Assembly (NCBI RefSeq): GCF_034424625.1
Contig: NZ_CP139976.1
Span: 1,054,001-1,118,000 of the forward strand
Direction: 5' to 3'
Source: Janthinobacterium lividum
Lineage (GTDB): Bacteria; Pseudomonadota; Gammaproteobacteria; Burkholderiales; Burkholderiaceae_D
DNA length: 64,000 nt
Made by a program: the position numbers and the translations under genes. The notes under the pieces are model-generated. The model had not been told where the DNA came from. It searched no databases and was given only the letters and a program-made list of their open reading frames with translations. Of this stretch, positions 62,078 through 64,000 are shown piece after piece; within the stretch, counting starts at the first letter, position 1, and each line of letters begins with the position of its first letter.

Positions 62078-64000
62078 TTATGCGCTGGCTAGTTTAGCAA
62101 ACTGTTCGCGCAGTTTTTCAATTGTCGCCGAAAAACTGAGCAAACGCTCGTTTTCTTGCGCAACGATGGCGGCAGGGGCGCGCGCAACAAAGCTTTCATT
62201 GCCCAACTTGCTGTTAACCTTGGCAATTTCCGCTTCGATGCGGGCGATTTCCTTGCCCAGGCGCTCGCGCTCGGCGGCCACGTCGATTTCCACTTTCAGC
62301 ATCAGCTTGGTGGTGCCGACGATGGCGACGGCCGCTGGCGAGTCCGGCAGCGCATCGACGATCTGCACTTCAGCCAGCTTGCCCAGCGACTGGATGTACG
62401 GTGCGTACGACGCCAGCGCGGCTTTTTCCGTGGCATTGCCCGCTTCGACGATCAGCGGCACGCGCACGGAAGGCGAGATCTGCATTTCGCCGCGCAGGTT
62501 GCGCGTTGCGTCCGTCAAGGCTTTCAGCTGCTGCATCCACGCTTCCGCGCTTTCATCGATCTTCTCGGTGTTGGCGATCGGATACGGCTGCATCATGATC
62601 GAATCGCCCTCTGGCTTGAGCGTCTTGCCGGCCAAAGGCGCCACCGTTTGCCACAACGCTTCCGTAACGAACGGGATGATCGGATGGGCCAGGCGCAGCA
62701 CGACTTCCAGCACGCGCAGCAGGGTGTGGCGGGTGGCGCGCTGCTGGCCTTCCGTGCCCTGTTGCACTTGGACTTTCGCGACTTCCAGGTACCAGTCGCA
62801 ATACTCGTCCCAGACAAATTTGTAGATGGTGGCGGCGATATTGTCGAAACGGAAGTCTTCAAAGCCCTTGGCCACGTCCAGTTCCGCCTTTTGCAGCAGG
62901 GAAATAATCCACTTGTCCGCTTGCGACAGGTCGGCGTCATTCGGCGTGCAGTCCTTGCCTTCCGTATTCATCATGACGAAACGGGTGGCATTCCACATCT
63001 TGTTGCAGAAGTTGCGGTAGCCTTCGCAGCGGCCCAGGTCGAAATTGATGTTGCGGCCCAGCGATGCATAGCTGGCCATGGTGAAGCGCACGGCGTCCGT
63101 GCCATAGGCGGAAATGCCTTCCGGGAATTCCTTGCGCGTTGCCTTGGTGATCTTTTCCGCGTCGCGCGGGTTCATCAAGCCCGTGGTGCGCTTGACGATC
63201 AAGCCTTCCAGGTCGATGCCGTCGATCAGGTCGATCGGGTCCAGCGTGTTGCCCTTCGACTTGGACATCTTCTGTCCCGTCGAATCGCGCACGAGGCCGT
63301 GCACGTAGACGGTTTCAAACGGCACCTTGCCCGTGAAGTGCGCCGTCATCATGACCATGCGCGCGACCCAGAAGAAGATGATGTCGAAACCCGTCACCAG
63401 CACGGACGATGGCAGGAAGGCTTTCATGTCCGGCGTTTCTTCCGGCCAACCCATGGTCGAGAACGGTACGAGCGCCGACGAGAACCACGTGTCGAGCACG
63501 TCGTCGTCGCGTTTCAACGGGCCCGTGCTGCCGGCCGCCTGCGCCTTGGCGATGGCTTCCGCTTCCGTCTTGGCCACGAAGATATTGCCGGCATCGTCGT
63601 ACCACGCCGGGATTTGATGGCCCCACCACAGCTGGCGCGAGATGCACCAGTCCTGGATGTTGTTGAGCCACTGGTTGTAGGTGGTGCTCCAGTTTTCCGG
63701 CACAAACTTGATTTCGCCGCTGGCGACCTTGTCCAGCGCCGTTTCCGCGATCGACTTGCCTGGGAAGAAGGTGCCTTCCGGGGCCGGTTTGCTCATGGCG
63801 ACGAACCACTGGTCCGTCAGCATCGGCTCGATGACGACGCCCGTGCGGTCGCCGCGCGGCACCATCAGCTTGTGCGGCTTGACTTGTTCCAGCAAGCCTT
63901 GCGCGTCGAGGTCGGCGACGATCTGCTTGCGCGCGGCGAAGCGGTCCATGCCGCGGTAGGCTGCCGGCGCGTCGTCCGTGATCTTCGCGTCCAGGGTCAG
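62078..64000 (-). CDS. valS: Valyl-tRNA synthetase, 5' end off window
   Basis: The C-terminal 640 residues of ValRS lie here; the frame is open to the right edge, so the HIGH motif and part of the editing domain are outside. Visible parts are the end of the editing domain ([19 protein letters not shown]), [31 protein letters not shown], and the KMSKS loop in [19 protein letters not shown]. The anticodon domain ([10 protein letters not shown]) and C-terminal coiled coil (about the last 65 residues, [20 protein letters not shown]) follow. It charges tRNA-Val and edits threonine. The coiled-coil tail is complete. Confidence 0.97.
   Translation of the reverse strand: MTLDAKITDDAPAAYRGMDRFAARKQIVADLDAQGLLEQVKPHKLMVPRGDRTGVVIEPMLTDQWFVAMSKPAPEGTFFPGKSIAETALDKVASGEIKFVPENWSTTYNQWLNNIQDWCISRQLWWGHQIPAWYDDAGNIFVAKTEAEAIAKAQAAGSTGPLKRDDDVLDTWFSSALVPFSTMGWPEETPDMKAFLPSSVLVTGFDIIFFWVARMVMMTAHFTGKVPFETVYVHGLVRDSTGQKMSKSKGNTLDPIDLIDGIDLEGLIVKRTTGLMNPRDAEKITKATRKEFPEGISAYGTDAVRFTMASYASLGRNINFDLGRCEGYRNFCNKMWNATRFVMMNTEGKDCTPNDADLSQADKWIISLLQKAELDVAKGFEDFRFDNIAATIYKFVWDEYCDWYLEVAKVQVQQGTEGQQRATRHTLLRVLEVVLRLAHPIIPFVTEALWQTVAPLAGKTLKPEGDSIMMQPYPIANTEKIDESAEAWMQQLKALTDATRNLRGEMQISPSVRVPLIVEAGNATEKAALASYAPYIQSLGKLAEVQIVDALPDSPAAVAIVGTTKLMLKVEIDVAAERERLGKEIARIEAEIAKVNSKLGNESFVARAPAAIVAQENERLLSFSATIEKLREQFAKLASA

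Noticed and set aside
1..64000. CRISPR arrays, tRNA or rRNA genes, insertion sequences, integrases
   Set aside because: None could be recognised by eye; repeats found are palindromic pairs, not regularly spaced direct repeats.

Overview
The window is a compact, GC-rich chromosomal segment from a betaproteobacterium. The gene order dusB-fis-purH-ruvCAB, the rsmB-DUF4390-ntrYX cluster, a DUF3567 protein, Coq7-type ubiquinone synthesis, and the strong GC bias at third codon positions all fit Burkholderiales. Oxalobacteraceae (Janthinobacterium/Duganella-like) is the best guess, but that placement is inference. I see no rRNA or tRNA gene, CRISPR array, insertion sequence, prophage or integrase. 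Nearly all of it reads as core chromosome with a few accessory islands.

Layout. 1-11.1 kb: a SPOR-domain protein cut by the left edge and argS on the minus strand; then rsmB, a DUF4390 secreted protein, an NtrY-like sensor kinase, an NtrX-like regulator without an AAA+ domain, a very small G3E-GTPase-like protein with a decayed P-loop, a DUF3567 protein, a YafJ-like glutamine amidotransferase and an EAL-HDOD protein. 11.1-16 kb: an SPW-repeat membrane protein and full-length cobalamin-dependent metH on the minus strand, then an AT-rich intergenic island. 16-25 kb: a lipoprotein zinc metallopeptidase, fmt-def, dprA, smg and topoisomerase III with a histone H1-like tail. 25-34.5 kb: an operon of two paralogous alkaline phosphatases plus a histidine-rich periplasmic protein with a Pho-box-like site upstream; a LysR regulator; an MBL-fold protein; a DsbA-family protein; and a catalase. 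34.5-41.2 kb: two adjacent ABC-2 export modules, one with its permease fused to an M1-type peptidase domain. 41.3-58.3 kb: housekeeping genes (coq7, osmC, rplM-rpsI, argC, bactofilin, erpA, anmK, an M23 peptidase, tyrS-dtd, dusB-fis, purH, ruvCAB, yaiI). 58.3-64 kb: an OmpA-family protein, a lipoprotein with bacterial Ig repeats and an ice-binding (DUF3494) domain, a DUF2147 protein, and valS cut by the right edge.

How the genes fit together. ntrY and the ntrX-like gene form an overlapping two-component operon. tyrS and dtd are overlapped, pairing Tyr-tRNA charging with D-Tyr-tRNA proofreading. def-fmt handle initiator methionine. ruvC-ruvA-ruvB form the Holliday-junction operon. The alkaline phosphatase trio looks like a phosphate-scavenging unit. 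The ice-binding-like lipoprotein and OmpA gene are separated by only 7 bases and probably make a joint envelope/matrix module.

The least expected signals are a dispersed palindromic repeat present twice whose ends supply stop codons of the flanking genes, the ABC-permease/M1-peptidase fusion, the ice-binding/OmpA pair with a strongly folded leader, the AAA+-less NtrX next to a decayed G3E GTPase, and long perfect palindromes in front of ruvC.
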